In this document: positions 1 through 9,625 of the stretch, piece after piece
How the letters are laid out: each line of letters opens with the position of its first letter
Numbering within the stretch: position 1 is the first letter of the stretch
NCBI GenBank assembly: GCA_023374045.1
Contig: CM041780.1
Span: 173,605,339 to 173,669,338, forward strand
DNA from: Limonium bicolor
Lineage: Eukaryota > Streptophyta > Magnoliopsida > Caryophyllales > Plumbaginaceae
Reading direction: 5' to 3'
DNA length: 64,000 bases
Made by a program: the position numbers and the translations under genes
Notes under the pieces: model-generated
What the model was told of the DNA's origin: nothing
What the model saw: the letters and a program-made list of their open reading frames with translations, nothing else
The model's database searches: none

Positions 1-149
1 AGACGGAAAGTTAAAAAGTAGGGATACATGCACCATTTTTCTACAATTGAGATTGGGTTCAGAGTTTCTAGATTTGGCATAGTGAACTGGTTACACACAA
101 TGAATGAACGAGTAGGGTGCTGTGTACCACACAACCCCATCCTTTTGTT
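1..149. other. Intergenic sequence, no feature seen
   Basis: Short AT-rich stretch at the window edge. The open frame through it is short and has no recognisable domain. Confidence 0.4.
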
Positions 150-418
150 ACATTATCAAACGAGTTTATTTGATCAGTTAGTTTTTTCTTTCTGTATGTC
201 ATGTACATCAATTGTTATATTAACTATTTTTCTCTCCATTTTTTCTAATTTCAAGTGACAACTAACATCATTTATATGTTTCAGCTGACAAAAGAATGAG
301 GGCCAATTAAAATATATAGCTGATGTCAAGTGTTAACTAAAATTAGAAAAAATAGTTGATATGATAATTGTTGTATATGACAAAGAAAAAACTAACTGAT
401 CAATAATGTGAAAAAAGA
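150..418. repeat. Foldback inverted repeat (MITE-like)
   Basis: The arm at about 169-269 is matched in reverse complement by about 322-402. Both outer ends carry TTGATCAGTTAGTTTTTTCT-like sequence and both inner ends carry GATGTC. The arms are imperfect, with small indels, and enclose a loop of about 50 bp. This is the layout of a foldback element or hairpin MITE. No target duplication could be fixed, so the superfamily is open. Confidence 0.55.
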
Positions 419-435
419 ATGAAACATAATTAATA

Positions 436-1374
436 GAGTAAATTACTTGGAACCCCCTTGAGGATTGGACATAATATAGTTAACCCCCTTGTGTTTATCA
501 TAATTATTGGTAACCATCTTGAGATTACGGGTATCCTTGACTATAAGCCCCCGAAATATAACTCTGTTATCAAAATGTGGGTTAAAAAAAATGAAGGATT
601 TAAAAAGAGACCGGTGTTTAGACAAATTCATTCACTTTTAACCATAGGTGAAGAATATTATACGAAATCAGAGATGCAAATAGCTAGAAAGACAGATGTA
701 AATAGCTAGAAAGACAGAAGAAGAAGACATATACAACCCAATTGATATTGATAATTTTATTAGGAGTGGGCAAGAAAATACATTTGAGTTTTCAATTGGA
801 CTGGGGGAATACTATAGGAAATTCAAAAGGAAAGGCATATACGTGATACCCAATCTACTAAAAAAAAGGTTTTTTATTCCAATATTTGACTATTTTCATT
901 TTATGATTTATAATACGTCGGGAGGATTCAGGACATCCCTGAAGGGTAGGGCCAGGTCCGACATAAAAAGCAGAAAAAGAAAAAAAAAAAAAAGCAGAAA
1001 GAGAAAAAAAATTAGCTATATGCTGACTCATCAGCTTAATCCTATTATTAATGACATGTAGAACAAAAAACACTCCTTAATCAGCATTCTTATTGTCCGA
1101 AAAACGTCTGCCCTACCTTGAAAATGCATTTGAATTGGGATGAGGGAGAGTTAAACGATGTTGATTAATCAATTTTGTTGTCCAGACAGGTATTAATAAT
1201 ATGCTTAAGTTGATGGGCCTGCACGTAGTTAACGTTTTTGATAACGAAGTTATAGTTTCGGGGTTTATAGTCAGAGATACCGTAACCTCAAGGTGATTAC
1301 AAATAATTATGGTAAACATAAGGGGGTTAACTGTATTATGTTCAATCCTCAAGGGAGTTCCGAGTAATTTACTC
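436..1374. mobile_element. Non-autonomous Mutator-like element (long-TIR MULE)
   Basis: The first 140 bp or so (starting GAGTAAATTACTTGGAAC) are repeated in reverse complement at the right end (about 1235-1374, ending GTAATTTACTC) with scattered mismatches. The flanks are TAATTAATA at 427-435 and TAATCAATA at 1375-1383, a 9-bp duplication with one mismatch. Long TIRs with 9-bp duplications are the hallmark of Mutator-like elements. The 940-bp body holds a purine-rich tract near 965-1010 and no transposase, so the element depends on a transposase in trans. Confidence 0.8.
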
Positions 1375-1385
1375 TAATCAATAAT

Positions 1386-1624
1386 ATCCCCTCCGTCCTT
1401 AATTGCTCGTCCTATTCACTATTTTAGACATGTTGTTTAACTTTAATTTTTAACATATAAATAAAATAATTTTAAAATTTTAAAATCTACATATATGATC
1501 CTTATATGATAAATTATATATTATAAAATTTAATTTTAAAAATGATTTTATTTTATATACTTAATATTATAGTTAAAACATGCTATAAAACAAATAAGAC
1601 CACAATTTCAGAGGGAGGAAGGAG
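1386..1624. mobile_element. Stowaway-type MITE (Tc1/mariner)
   Basis: The left end reads CCCTCCGTCCTTAATTGCTC and the right end reads CAGAGGGAGGAAGG, which is its approximate inverse complement. The body is about 240 bp, very AT-rich and non-coding. The CTCCCTCCGTCC terminus is characteristic of plant Stowaway MITEs, which normally sit at TA targets. The exact terminal bases are uncertain by a few positions. Confidence 0.65.
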
Positions 1625-2572
1625 AACGCTGGGAATTGATTTGCCGTTTCACATTCGATATGTGACAGTGATTTGCCTTACAGTCTTTCTAGAAATGCGC
1701 AATTTCTCTCCATATTGATTTGTCTCCCCACAACCACCGCTCCCCTCGTTAAGAATGTATGCCCTTTTCCATGCTAGCTCGCTGCAATTAAAACGCATTA
1801 AATTACTTAAGAGGTAAGGTGTGTGCCCATCACTCCCTCTGTTTAATTGTAATCGTTGTAATATTATCAATAAAAAAGCGGTACTATTTTGTTCTTTTTC
1901 TTTTGTACGAGACGAGTGCAGTGTGATCACTCACTGACTTGAGTAATGACGATGGATTCCTCCTTTATTACATTCCACTTTCTTCTAACATTTTCTGCTT
2001 CTACTTTACTTCTTTCACCTGCCCCCAACGTTCACGTCCGTCCGTATATAAACCAAACCACCTTTCTTTCCGGTGAGAGTTTGGTGACGGATCTTATATT
2101 TCCGTCTCAGACGGAAACAATTCAGACCACCGGATGAAGATTTGAATTATGTAAATGAACGGTTGTGATTAAACAATAAAAAGTAAAAGATACTCTTTAT
2201 CGCTGTAGCAGTAAAGCGACGTACTAGTCAAACTTCAAACTAATTAATTGCCATTATTTTCTTATGCAGAACTTAAGTCCAATGGACGGACTTTCAAGCA
2301 TTTTATAAAAAAAAAATATACCATCGAACAAAGTTTTGTACAACAATCATAAAATGTAGAAAATATATTTCGTTTGTATCTCTTATTTTAATTTATATAT
2401 TTTACTTTTACCCCTATTTATGTTTTGTAATATTTTATTTAATATAAATAACATTATTTTTTATTATAGAATAACTCATAAATTACATAAAACCTTTTTA
2501 TAAAATCATATATAAAGGCATATAGGAGTATATGACTATTACAAATAGTTTCTTAATTCTATAAAAATATCT
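1625..2572. other. AT-rich intergenic DNA, no gene seen
   Basis: Two short open frames (minus 1649-1930, plus 1946-2137) have no recognisable domain and look like chance. Near 2070-2140 there are short GACGGA/TCCGTC inverted motifs (for example TTTCCGTCTCAGACGGAAAC) that could be a small hairpin or element end. A similar cluster occurs near 4855-4890. I could not pair them into a defined element. Confidence 0.4.
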
Positions 2573-4215
2573 TTGACGTTTTTAGCTATCCTAGGGTGGG
2601 TTTTGGGGTGTTTTGAGGGGTAGGGTAATCTATTGGAATTTGTTTTGTACTTTATATTGTAGCAACTAACTCGACGGATTTTTAGGGTTTGTGGTAGTGG
2701 GTTTAGGGTCATACGCTAAACCCGCCACTACAAACCCTAAAAATGCCTTCGACGTTTTTAGCTATCCTAGGGTGGGTTTTGGGGTGTTTTGGGGGTAGGG
2801 TTAATCTATTTGAAATTTGTTTCGTACTTATATGGTAGCAACTAACTCGACAGGTTTTTAGGGTTTGTGGTAGCGGGTTTAGGGTCGTTAGACCCTAAAC
2901 CCGCCACTGCAAACCCTAAAAATGCCTTCGACGTTTTTAGTTATCCTAGGGTGGGTTTTGGGTGTTTTTGGGGGTAGGGTAATCTATTTTGAAGTTGTTC
3001 TATACTTTGTATTGTCGTCACTGACTCGACAAATTTCCACACCACAATTATAAATAACGTTTCCAACGTTTTACATAAAGGTGTCCACAAATTTAGATAA
3101 ACGTTTCCACGTGTTAATTTAAACGTTTCCACGTTTCTAAAATTCCATGATTAGCTATAACGTTTCCACGCCACAGTTACATATAAACGTTTCCACTGCA
3201 TGATTATATATAAAACATTTTTATAATTATATGTGATGTTTCCATGACACAATTATATATAATGTTTCCACCGTTATACATGAAGGAGTCCACGAGTTCA
3301 GATAATGTTTCCACCTTTTTATTTAAACGTTTCCACCTTTTTATTTAAACATTTCCATGTTGTTATATATACGTTTCCACATTTTTTTAAACGTTTCCCT
3401 GTTTCTATAGTTTCATGATTATATATAACGTTTCCATGGCTTGATTACATATAAACATTTCAGTAATTATATATGAATGTTTCTCTGCCACAATACGTTT
3501 CCACGATTTATATATAAACGTAAACACGCCATGATTACATATATACATCTACACAATTATATATTCCATGCCACAATTAAATATAACGTTTCTACGACAC
3601 ATTTCCACGCCACAATCAAGTATAACGTTTCCACCGTTATGTATAAACGTATCCACAAGTTTATATAAACGTTTCCATGTTTTTATATAAACATTTCCAC
3701 GTGTTTATATAAACGTTTCCACGTTTCTACGATTCTACTATTATATACAAACGTTCTACACTTTATATTGTCGTCACTGTCTCAATAGTTTTTTAGGGTT
3801 TGTGGTTTAGGGTAAACCCTGCACTACAAACCCTAAAAATACCTTCGATGTTTTTAGCATTCCTAGGGTGGATTTTAGAGTGTTTGGGGGGGGGGGGGTA
3901 GGGTAATCTTTTTGGCATTGGTTCTACACTTTATATCGTCGTTACAGACTCGACATGTTTTTAGGGTTTGTGGTTTAGGGTTTACCCTAAACCCTACACT
4001 ACAAACCATAAAAATGTCTTCGACGTTTTTAGCATTCTTAGGGTGGTTTTTAGGGTGTTGGGGGGTAGGGTAATCTTTTGGCATTAGTTCTACACTTTAT
4101 ATTGTTGTTACTGGCTCGAAAGGTTTTTAACCCTAAACCCTACACTACAAACCCTAAAAATGTCTTTGACGTTTTAACTTCCCTAGGGCGGTTTTAATGG
4201 TATTTGGGGTAAGAT
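2573..4215. repeat. 178-bp tandem repeat with telomere-like hairpins
   Basis: About five and a half copies of a unit beginning CTTCGACGTTTTTAGCTATC start near 2573, 2748, 2926, 3843, 4018 and 4165. Each unit has a G-rich stretch (CTAGGGTGGGTTTTGGGGTG), a segment ending near an ACTCGAC motif, and a palindrome whose arms contain TTTTTAGGGTTTGTGG and its complement. Example arms lie near 2681-2707 and 2716-2742. The heptamer TTTAGGG/CCCTAAA recurs but not in a perfect telomeric array. The third unit is interrupted by a separate array at about 3036-3750. Could be a minor satellite or the amplified body of an unidentified element. Confidence 0.75.
3036..3750. repeat. Array of ACGTTTCCAC motifs in higher-order blocks
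   Basis: More than twenty copies of AAACGTTTCCAC, or one- to two-base variants, occur at roughly 20-30 bp spacing, separated by AT-rich linkers (TTATATATA, TTTATATAA). A larger block (motif, then GTTATACATGAAGGAGTCCAC-like, then two or three more motifs, then TTCATGATTA-like) recurs from about 3054, 3258 and 3619, showing higher-order duplication. The array sits inside the third unit of the 178-bp repeat: the unit stops after the ACTCGAC motif near 3027 and similar unit sequence resumes near 3751. No coding capacity. Short motif clusters like this are typical of subterminal regions of DNA transposons or of minisatellites. Confidence 0.7.
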
Positions 4216-5074
4216 TCATTATGTTAATAAATAAGGTTCATTTTATTATTAAAGAAGATTCATTTTGCTAATGGATAAGATTCACTTTAAAAATACATAA
4301 TATATACTCATTCTAAAAACATAAAGTTTTAAGTTTACCAAAATACGTAATATAAACTAAGTTCAATATTCTATAAAGCTGTCAAATTTAAATATATAAA
4401 TATTTAGTTTAGTGATTGTTATATTAATATAATTTAATTTTAATTTTATTTAACTTAATTAAGGCATGTATATTTGAATTAATATATTTTATTTTCATAT
4501 ATTTATATATGATCAATATTATAGGATTAAGAAAATATTGTACAATAGTCATGCATATGTATATAGTCATATAAAAATTTTACGTCTTGGTGAATTATTC
4601 TTTATAAATTATTAAATTATTGGGATATTATAGAAAACAAAAAAAGCATGATCTTATAAATGCAACGAACAATGCATAAAAAAAGATTACGCTTGCATTA
4701 TATAAGTTTTTTTTTTCTGTTTTGATATAGCTTGCAGTGCGAGAATACGCCGTCCGTCGGTAACAAAGTCACATCATTTTTTATTTTTTAATTTAATCAC
4801 CACCATTCAATCATATCACTTACATCTATTAATTAGGGACGGCTCAGATGGCATCCGTCATTTTGACGGAAACAGTGTCTCCGTCACAGTATCCGCCCCC
4901 CTTTCTTTCTGGTGTACCCTTGGGAGGGCGAGAGCTGTCGGTATTCGTATCCGGTGACTTGATTTTTCTCTTTTTTTTTGGAAGGCAGACTTGATTTTCG
5001 ATAAATACGTTTCTTAACCGTGTAGGATAATTACGTCAGGTCGGCATGGTCACCTTGAACCAAAAATCGATTAG
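4216..5074. other. AT-rich intergenic DNA, no gene seen
   Basis: Very AT-rich, with short imperfect repeats of AAGATTCATTT near 4210-4280. A GC-richer patch at about 4730-4980 has GACGGA/TCCGTC motifs (for example CATCCGTCATTTTGACGGAA). No open frame with a domain. Confidence 0.4.
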
Positions 5075-5650
5075 TAGGAGTGACATGGCAATTTCAACAC
5101 AGTTCGTTTCAACAACACGAATTCAACATGAAATTAGTAAGTTTGGGTTTTAAAATTTGTATGATTAAATAAATGGATTAATTTAAACATGATTTATTTA
5201 ATAATTGTGTTAGATTTAGATTTAAGATATATAATCCTCTAATTCATTTAATTAATTTATATCAAATAAATATATATATATAAAATAGAATTATTAAAAT
5301 TTTATACAATATATAAATAAATATTTTAATTTAAAGTAAAGTTAATAATATCATAGGATGACAAAACTAATGCTAATTAATTTAACTATTTTTTATATAT
5401 AATTAAACAGGTTAGATTTGAGTTTAATATATGTGGATTTAAGTTTTAAATTTGGACATGATTAGTTAATTGGATCGGACAGGTCAACCCATTTAATAAA
5501 CAGGTCAACCCGTTTAATAAACAGGTTGGGTTTGGGTTTCATATTTGGACATGATTAATTAAACGAGTTGGATTGAATCAATCTGTTTAATAAATGGGTC
5601 AGGTTCGGATTTAACCTAACATGACCTGCGAACCCGTTTTACCATCCCTA
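5075..5650. mobile_element. Probable hAT-type MITE
   Basis: The right end reads CGTTTTACCATCCCTA, whose complement TAGGGATGGTAAAACGGGTT is a common start of plant hAT MITEs. The left end TAGGAGTGACATGGCAATTT is a diverged match. The interior contains tandem copies of ACAGGTCAACCCGTTTAATAA near 5480-5530 and no coding sequence. A clean 8-bp target duplication was not found. Confidence 0.45.
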
Positions 5651-5782
5651 ATTACTATTACATTTTTGTTCTAGATAAAAAATTTAAATATTTTCTTTTC
5701 TTTTTATGGAGAGTCAAATGTAATTTGAAAAGGAGGAGCAGGTATAATTTGCTTTAACAAGGATTATGATAGTCTAAATATA

Positions 5783-6051
5783 TGTTGAATTACAAGAATC
5801 TCACGCAGTAAACCGAGCAAGAGAAATCAGTCGGTATAGACACAGCGAAGAGCGAAAGCGATGTCGGGAGGAGTAAAATCTTCCATTACGTATTTCTAGG
5901 GTAAGTGTTTTTCAAAGAGAGAAAGAGGAGATTGTCGATTAATCTTTTCTTACAGATTCTAGGTCCTATGTCTATATATAAGAAGAGAAAACGATACATA
6001 TGTATATAATAGACTAAGTAAGGGACAAAGAAGTAAAATAACATGTTAATA
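5783..6051 (-). repeat. 3' LTR of Copia-1
   Basis: 269 bp, identical to 10723-10991 except at 5938. Read in the element direction it starts TATTAACATG and ends ATTCAACA. The start is therefore TA rather than the usual TG, a known non-canonical TA..CA terminus class. The exact boundaries are fixed by the ATATA duplication on the left and the polypurine tract on the right. Confidence 0.93.
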
Positions 6052-6060
6052 CCCCCCTCA
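6052..6060 (-). other. Polypurine tract of Copia-1
   Basis: On the minus strand TGAGGGGGG lies directly against the 3' LTR. This is the expected primer for plus-strand DNA synthesis during reverse transcription. Confidence 0.85.
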
Positions 6061-6081
6061 AGACGAAGAAGAGAAAACTAT

Positions 6082-6735
6082 TCAAGTCTTGTGCTCCAAA
6101 GATCGAAAAGCTGTAGAAATGCCCATCTTCTGGAACTGATCTTGGTATTGCTTCCCATATAGGCTTTTGGTTAACATATCAGCTAACTGGAGATGATTGG
6201 GAATGTGTTGAACAGAAATAAGACCATTACGAATCTGATCTCGCACATAGTGACAGTCAACCTCCACATTATTGGTTCTTTCATGCATAATAGGATTCTT
6301 CGCAATGTAGACAGCGGATTTGTTGTCACACTTGACAGGAGTGGGAATAATGTGAGCAACACCTAGATCATTGAGAAGACGTGTCAACCAAGCCAATTCG
6401 GTAGAGACATTTCGCATGGCCCGGTATTCTGCTTCAGCAGAGGAGAGAGAAACACAAACTTGCTTCTTAGATTTCCATGATATAGGAGAGCCTCCAAATA
6501 AGATGAAGTAGCCACTGACTGAACGACGAGTAAGTGGACAAGCGGCCCAGTCGGAGTCACAAAAAGCAACCAAGTCCTGATTTGGATTGTTATTTAAAAG
6601 GATTCCATTTCCGACAGTTCCTTTAACATAGCGCAGAACATGAATGGCAGCATTAAGATGAGTATCGCAGGGGGATTGGAGGAATTGACTGAGATGTTGC
6701 ACACTGAAACTTAGATCGGGTCGAGTGTTACTCAA
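6082..6735 (-). CDS. Copia-1 RNase H domain (3' part of pol)
   Basis: A 217-residue open segment encoding the C-terminal Copia RNase H, which removes the RNA strand of the RNA:DNA hybrid. Visible family motifs are TRPDLSFSVQ near the start, CDSDWAACP (about 58-66), SWKSKKQ, SLSSAEAEYRAM (about 96-107) and the KCDNKSAVYIAKNP segment. It is in the same frame as the reverse-transcriptase segment upstream. The two are separated only by a TAA at 6766-6768, in the linker just before the conserved YKRLIGKLNYL stretch, so this looks like one recent nonsense mutation in a once continuous pol. The listed Met is internal, not a real start. Confidence 0.9.
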   Translation of the reverse strand: MSNTRPDLSFSVQHLSQFLQSPCDTHLNAAIHVLRYVKGTVGNGILLNNNPNQDLVAFCDSDWAACPLTRRSVSGYFILFGGSPISWKSKKQVCVSLSSAEAEYRAMRNVSTELAWLTRLLNDLGVAHIIPTPVKCDNKSAVYIAKNPIMHERTNNVEVDCHYVRDQIRNGLISVQHIPNHLQLADMLTKSLYGKQYQDQFQKMGISTAFRSLEHKT

Positions 6736-6765
6736 ATAGTTGAGCTTGCCAATTAGTCTTTTGTA

Positions 6766-7866
6766 TTATTCAGGATTATCGAGACGCAAACCATCATTAG
6801 GAGATAGTTTGGTTCCTGCCTCAATTGGACTAGCAACAGACTTAGTGTTAGTTAAATCAAATTCCTTGATTAGCTCCATGTTGTACTTTTTCTGCGTCAC
6901 CAATAACCCCTTGTTGTGCCTCTGAAATTCAAGGCCAAGGAAGTAATGCAGGGCACCAAGATTTTTGATGTGAAATTCTTTGTCAAGACTGAGTTTTAGA
7001 GATTCAATAGCGGCTAGGTTGTTTCCACAAACCAACAAATCATCGACATACACTGCTATGAAAATGATTGATGACCGATCTTTCTTGAAAAACAAAGAAT
7101 AGTCATTGTAAGAATTAACAAAACCTTGTTGCTTGAGGAAAAGTGTTAGGCGAGCATACCATTGTCTCGACGCTTGTTTTAGACCATACAGAGAACGTTT
7201 CAATCTACAAACTATAGACTGACTGTTATTGTCAACTGAAATACCAGGTGGCAACTTCATATAAATTTCTTCATCCAAATTCCCATGGAGAAAAGCATTG
7301 TTGACATCCAGTTGGTCAATGTACCAATTCTCTTTCACAGCAACAGCAAGTAGTGTTCGAATTGTTGTCATTCGCACCACTGAAGAGAATGTTTCTGTAT
7401 AGTCAATTCCCTCTTTTTGAGTGTATCCCTTTACCACTAAACGAGCCTTGTATCGCTCTAAGGACCCATCTGATTTCAACTTCACGCGGTAAACCCACTT
7501 ACAACCCACCGCCTTCTTTCCTTTTGGTAAAGAAGTGAGTTCCCAAGTGTCATTTGCTGCCAAGGCATGTAAATCATCTTTCATGGCTTTGCGCCAATGA
7601 CTTTTGGTGCAAGCTTCAGAGTAGTTTTCAGGTTCTGTCAGATCAATATCATGATATCCTGATTTTTGAACAGACAAAACGCAGCTGTTTCTTACTTCAG
7701 ATAAACAAGGTTTAATATCAGTTAATGTTTCCACATTTAGAACGACATGTTCATCACAAGAATGAGATAATCTGTTTGACAAGATTTGAGAGAAATCATT
7801 GTTCAGTGATGTTTTCAGTATCAACATAACCAACAAAGTAATCTCGTAGATAATTAGGAGCCGCAT
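6766..7866 (-). CDS. Copia-1 reverse transcriptase segment
   Basis: A 366-residue open frame holding the Copia reverse transcriptase. In order: the linker motif WRKAMKDDLHAL (about 91), KWVYRVK, YKARLVVKGYTQ (about 139-150), the palm motif with D187 in QLDVNNAFLHG, SLYGLKQASRQWY (about 225-237), and the catalytic YVDDL box at about 273-277. All expected acidic residues are present. The first 20 or so residues are frame-shifted sequence. True pol coding enters from the integrase frame by a one-base shift between about 7796 and 7866. The segment ends in a single premature TAA. Confidence 0.93.
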   Translation of the reverse strand: MRLLIIYEITLLVMLILKTSLNNDFSQILSNRLSHSCDEHVVLNVETLTDIKPCLSEVRNSCVLSVQKSGYHDIDLTEPENYSEACTKSHWRKAMKDDLHALAANDTWELTSLPKGKKAVGCKWVYRVKLKSDGSLERYKARLVVKGYTQKEGIDYTETFSSVVRMTTIRTLLAVAVKENWYIDQLDVNNAFLHGNLDEEIYMKLPPGISVDNNSQSIVCRLKRSLYGLKQASRQWYARLTLFLKQQGFVNSYNDYSLFFKKDRSSIIFIAVYVDDLLVCGNNLAAIESLKLSLDKEFHIKNLGALHYFLGLEFQRHNKGLLVTQKKYNMELIKEFDLTNTKSVASPIEAGTKLSPNDGLRLDNPE

Positions 7867-9589
7867 GTTGTCGCGTTGATCTTCGTAGGTTGAGATCTAT
7901 TGCAGAATTATTTTCATTGGAACCTAAATTAGAGCTGTCAGCTAGGGGGTCTGTTTGAATAATGTTTTCTGGTTGACTGGTACTACTTTGTGGTTCAAAA
8001 TTGTTTTGAGAATGGTCTTGAACAACATCTGTAGCAGTGGCAGGAGCATGTACATTATCCATATCAGTGGGTCTGGGATTGAAAGGTTCAAATCCCTCCC
8101 GAAGGAATTCCATTTCTTCATCTGGTGCCATCGAAATGAGACGATCAGATTGCAGAATCTGATTTGATTCTGTCGAATGATCAGAAAAGGGGAATATTGT
8201 TTCAAAAAATTTGACATCCCTGTTAACAATAATTTTCTTGTCAACCAACCGCAGTAGTTTGTGTCCCTTTGTCTGAAGACTGGGCCCAAGGTAGATACAT
8301 TTGTATGCGCGCGGATCAAATTTCCTTTTATTACTCTTGGTGACTGTGGCAAAAGCAAGACAGCCAAAAGTTCTGAGGTGTTCATAATCCGGTTTCTTTC
8401 CATATAGAGCTTCGTAGGGTGTTATTCCACCTAACTTGGAGCTAGGTAGTCGGTTGATCAAAAAGGTGGCAAATAGAACACATTCTCCCCAATAAAGTAG
8501 AGGTATACCAGAGTGAAAGAATATTGATCTTGCTGTTTCTAATATATATCTATGTTTACGCTCTACTATGCCGTTTTGTTGGGGAGTGTGAGGGCATGTG
8601 GTCTGATGAATTATACCTTTACTACGAAAGAAGGAGGTCGCAGTTTTGGACAATCCTAACTCATAAGCATTATCTGATCGGATAATTTTGATTCTTTTTT
8701 CAAATTGTGTTTCCACCATGAGAACGAAGTCTCTTATCAAATCTGTAGCCTCTGATTTGTTTTTCATGAGTTTTACCCAAGTGCTCCTGCTCTTATCCTC
8801 CACTAATGTTATGAAATACCGACTTCCTTCATGATTCTCATTAGAACAAGGGCCCCATATGTCTATGTGAACCAAATCAAAGAGGTTTTCTGATTTATTA
8901 ATAGAATTTTGGAAAGGGAGTCTACACTCTCTTGCTCTGTGACAAGCATCACAGGCCAAAACAGATGGCACATCCACATTGTTTATCAAATTCAACTTTA
9001 CTAACTTTTCTACTGGGACATGACCCAAACGGTTATGCCAATATACAACTTTATTCTCCTTACAAACACTATGAGAAAAAGAAATTTTCATCTCTAAGTC
9101 TTGTTTTCTTCTCTGTAGAAATAGATCCAAAGCTGCAGTATCCAGAATGTACAATCCATCACATTCTGTTCCAATCTTCTCCTCATTGTCCGAAGTCAGG
9201 TCCTGCACAAAACAGTGCTTTTCATGGAAAACCAGTTTGCACCTAATCTGCTTTGCAAGCTTGTTAATAGAAATAAGATTAAATCTGAAACTGGGCACGA
9301 AGAGGACATTGTTTAACGTGATTTCTTCACCCAAAAGAGCATTCCCCATAATGTGTACATTTTGAGAAGTACCATCAGGTAAACTAACAGTGTGGCATTT
9401 GTTTATCCTGTTCTGATTATCAATTAGTTCTTGATTACCAGTTAGATGATCTGAAGCACCACTGTCTAAGATCCAAAGTTCCTTTTTTGACATATTATTC
9501 TTTCTACTGATAGCGCCAAAACAGGAATGAATGCATTGATTTTTACCTGTAAAGTTGCAGTGCGTGAAGTCCTTCTCCTTGCTTCCCAT
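7796..9589 (-). CDS. Copia-1 protease-integrase segment of pol
   Basis: A 597-residue open frame with the aspartic protease motif LDSGASDHLTGN (D42), the integrase zinc finger (H185, H190, C213, C216) and the integrase core acidic residues D243 (HIDIWGPC), D306 (RSDNAYE) and E343 (NGIVERKH). Its C-terminal tail (RRSTRQHAAPNYLRDY) is the usual Copia linker to reverse transcriptase. It is in the same frame as gag, and only the TAG at 9626-9628 and 12 sense codons lie between gag and this Met. The reading frame then shifts by one base into the RT segment. Confidence 0.93.
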   Translation of the reverse strand: MGSKEKDFTHCNFTGKNQCIHSCFGAISRKNNMSKKELWILDSGASDHLTGNQELIDNQNRINKCHTVSLPDGTSQNVHIMGNALLGEEITLNNVLFVPSFRFNLISINKLAKQIRCKLVFHEKHCFVQDLTSDNEEKIGTECDGLYILDTAALDLFLQRRKQDLEMKISFSHSVCKENKVVYWHNRLGHVPVEKLVKLNLINNVDVPSVLACDACHRARECRLPFQNSINKSENLFDLVHIDIWGPCSNENHEGSRYFITLVEDKSRSTWVKLMKNKSEATDLIRDFVLMVETQFEKRIKIIRSDNAYELGLSKTATSFFRSKGIIHQTTCPHTPQQNGIVERKHRYILETARSIFFHSGIPLLYWGECVLFATFLINRLPSSKLGGITPYEALYGKKPDYEHLRTFGCLAFATVTKSNKRKFDPRAYKCIYLGPSLQTKGHKLLRLVDKKIIVNRDVKFFETIFPFSDHSTESNQILQSDRLISMAPDEEMEFLREGFEPFNPRPTDMDNVHAPATATDVVQDHSQNNFEPQSSTSQPENIIQTDPLADSSNLGSNENNSAIDLNLRRSTRQHAAPNYLRDYFVGYVDTENITEQ

Positions 9590-9625
9590 GCTTACTTTCT
9601 GCAGATAGCCGATAAGGTGGGAAAG

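Noticed and set aside
2681..2742. Telomere or interstitial telomeric repeat
   Set aside because: TTTAGGG/CCCTAAA occurs as isolated heptamers in inverted arms of a longer unit, not as a tandem heptamer array.
3036..3750. CRISPR-like look of a regularly repeated motif
   Set aside because: The motif is only about 10-12 bp, spacing is irregular, linkers are AT-rich and themselves repetitive, and the setting is a plant nuclear genome.
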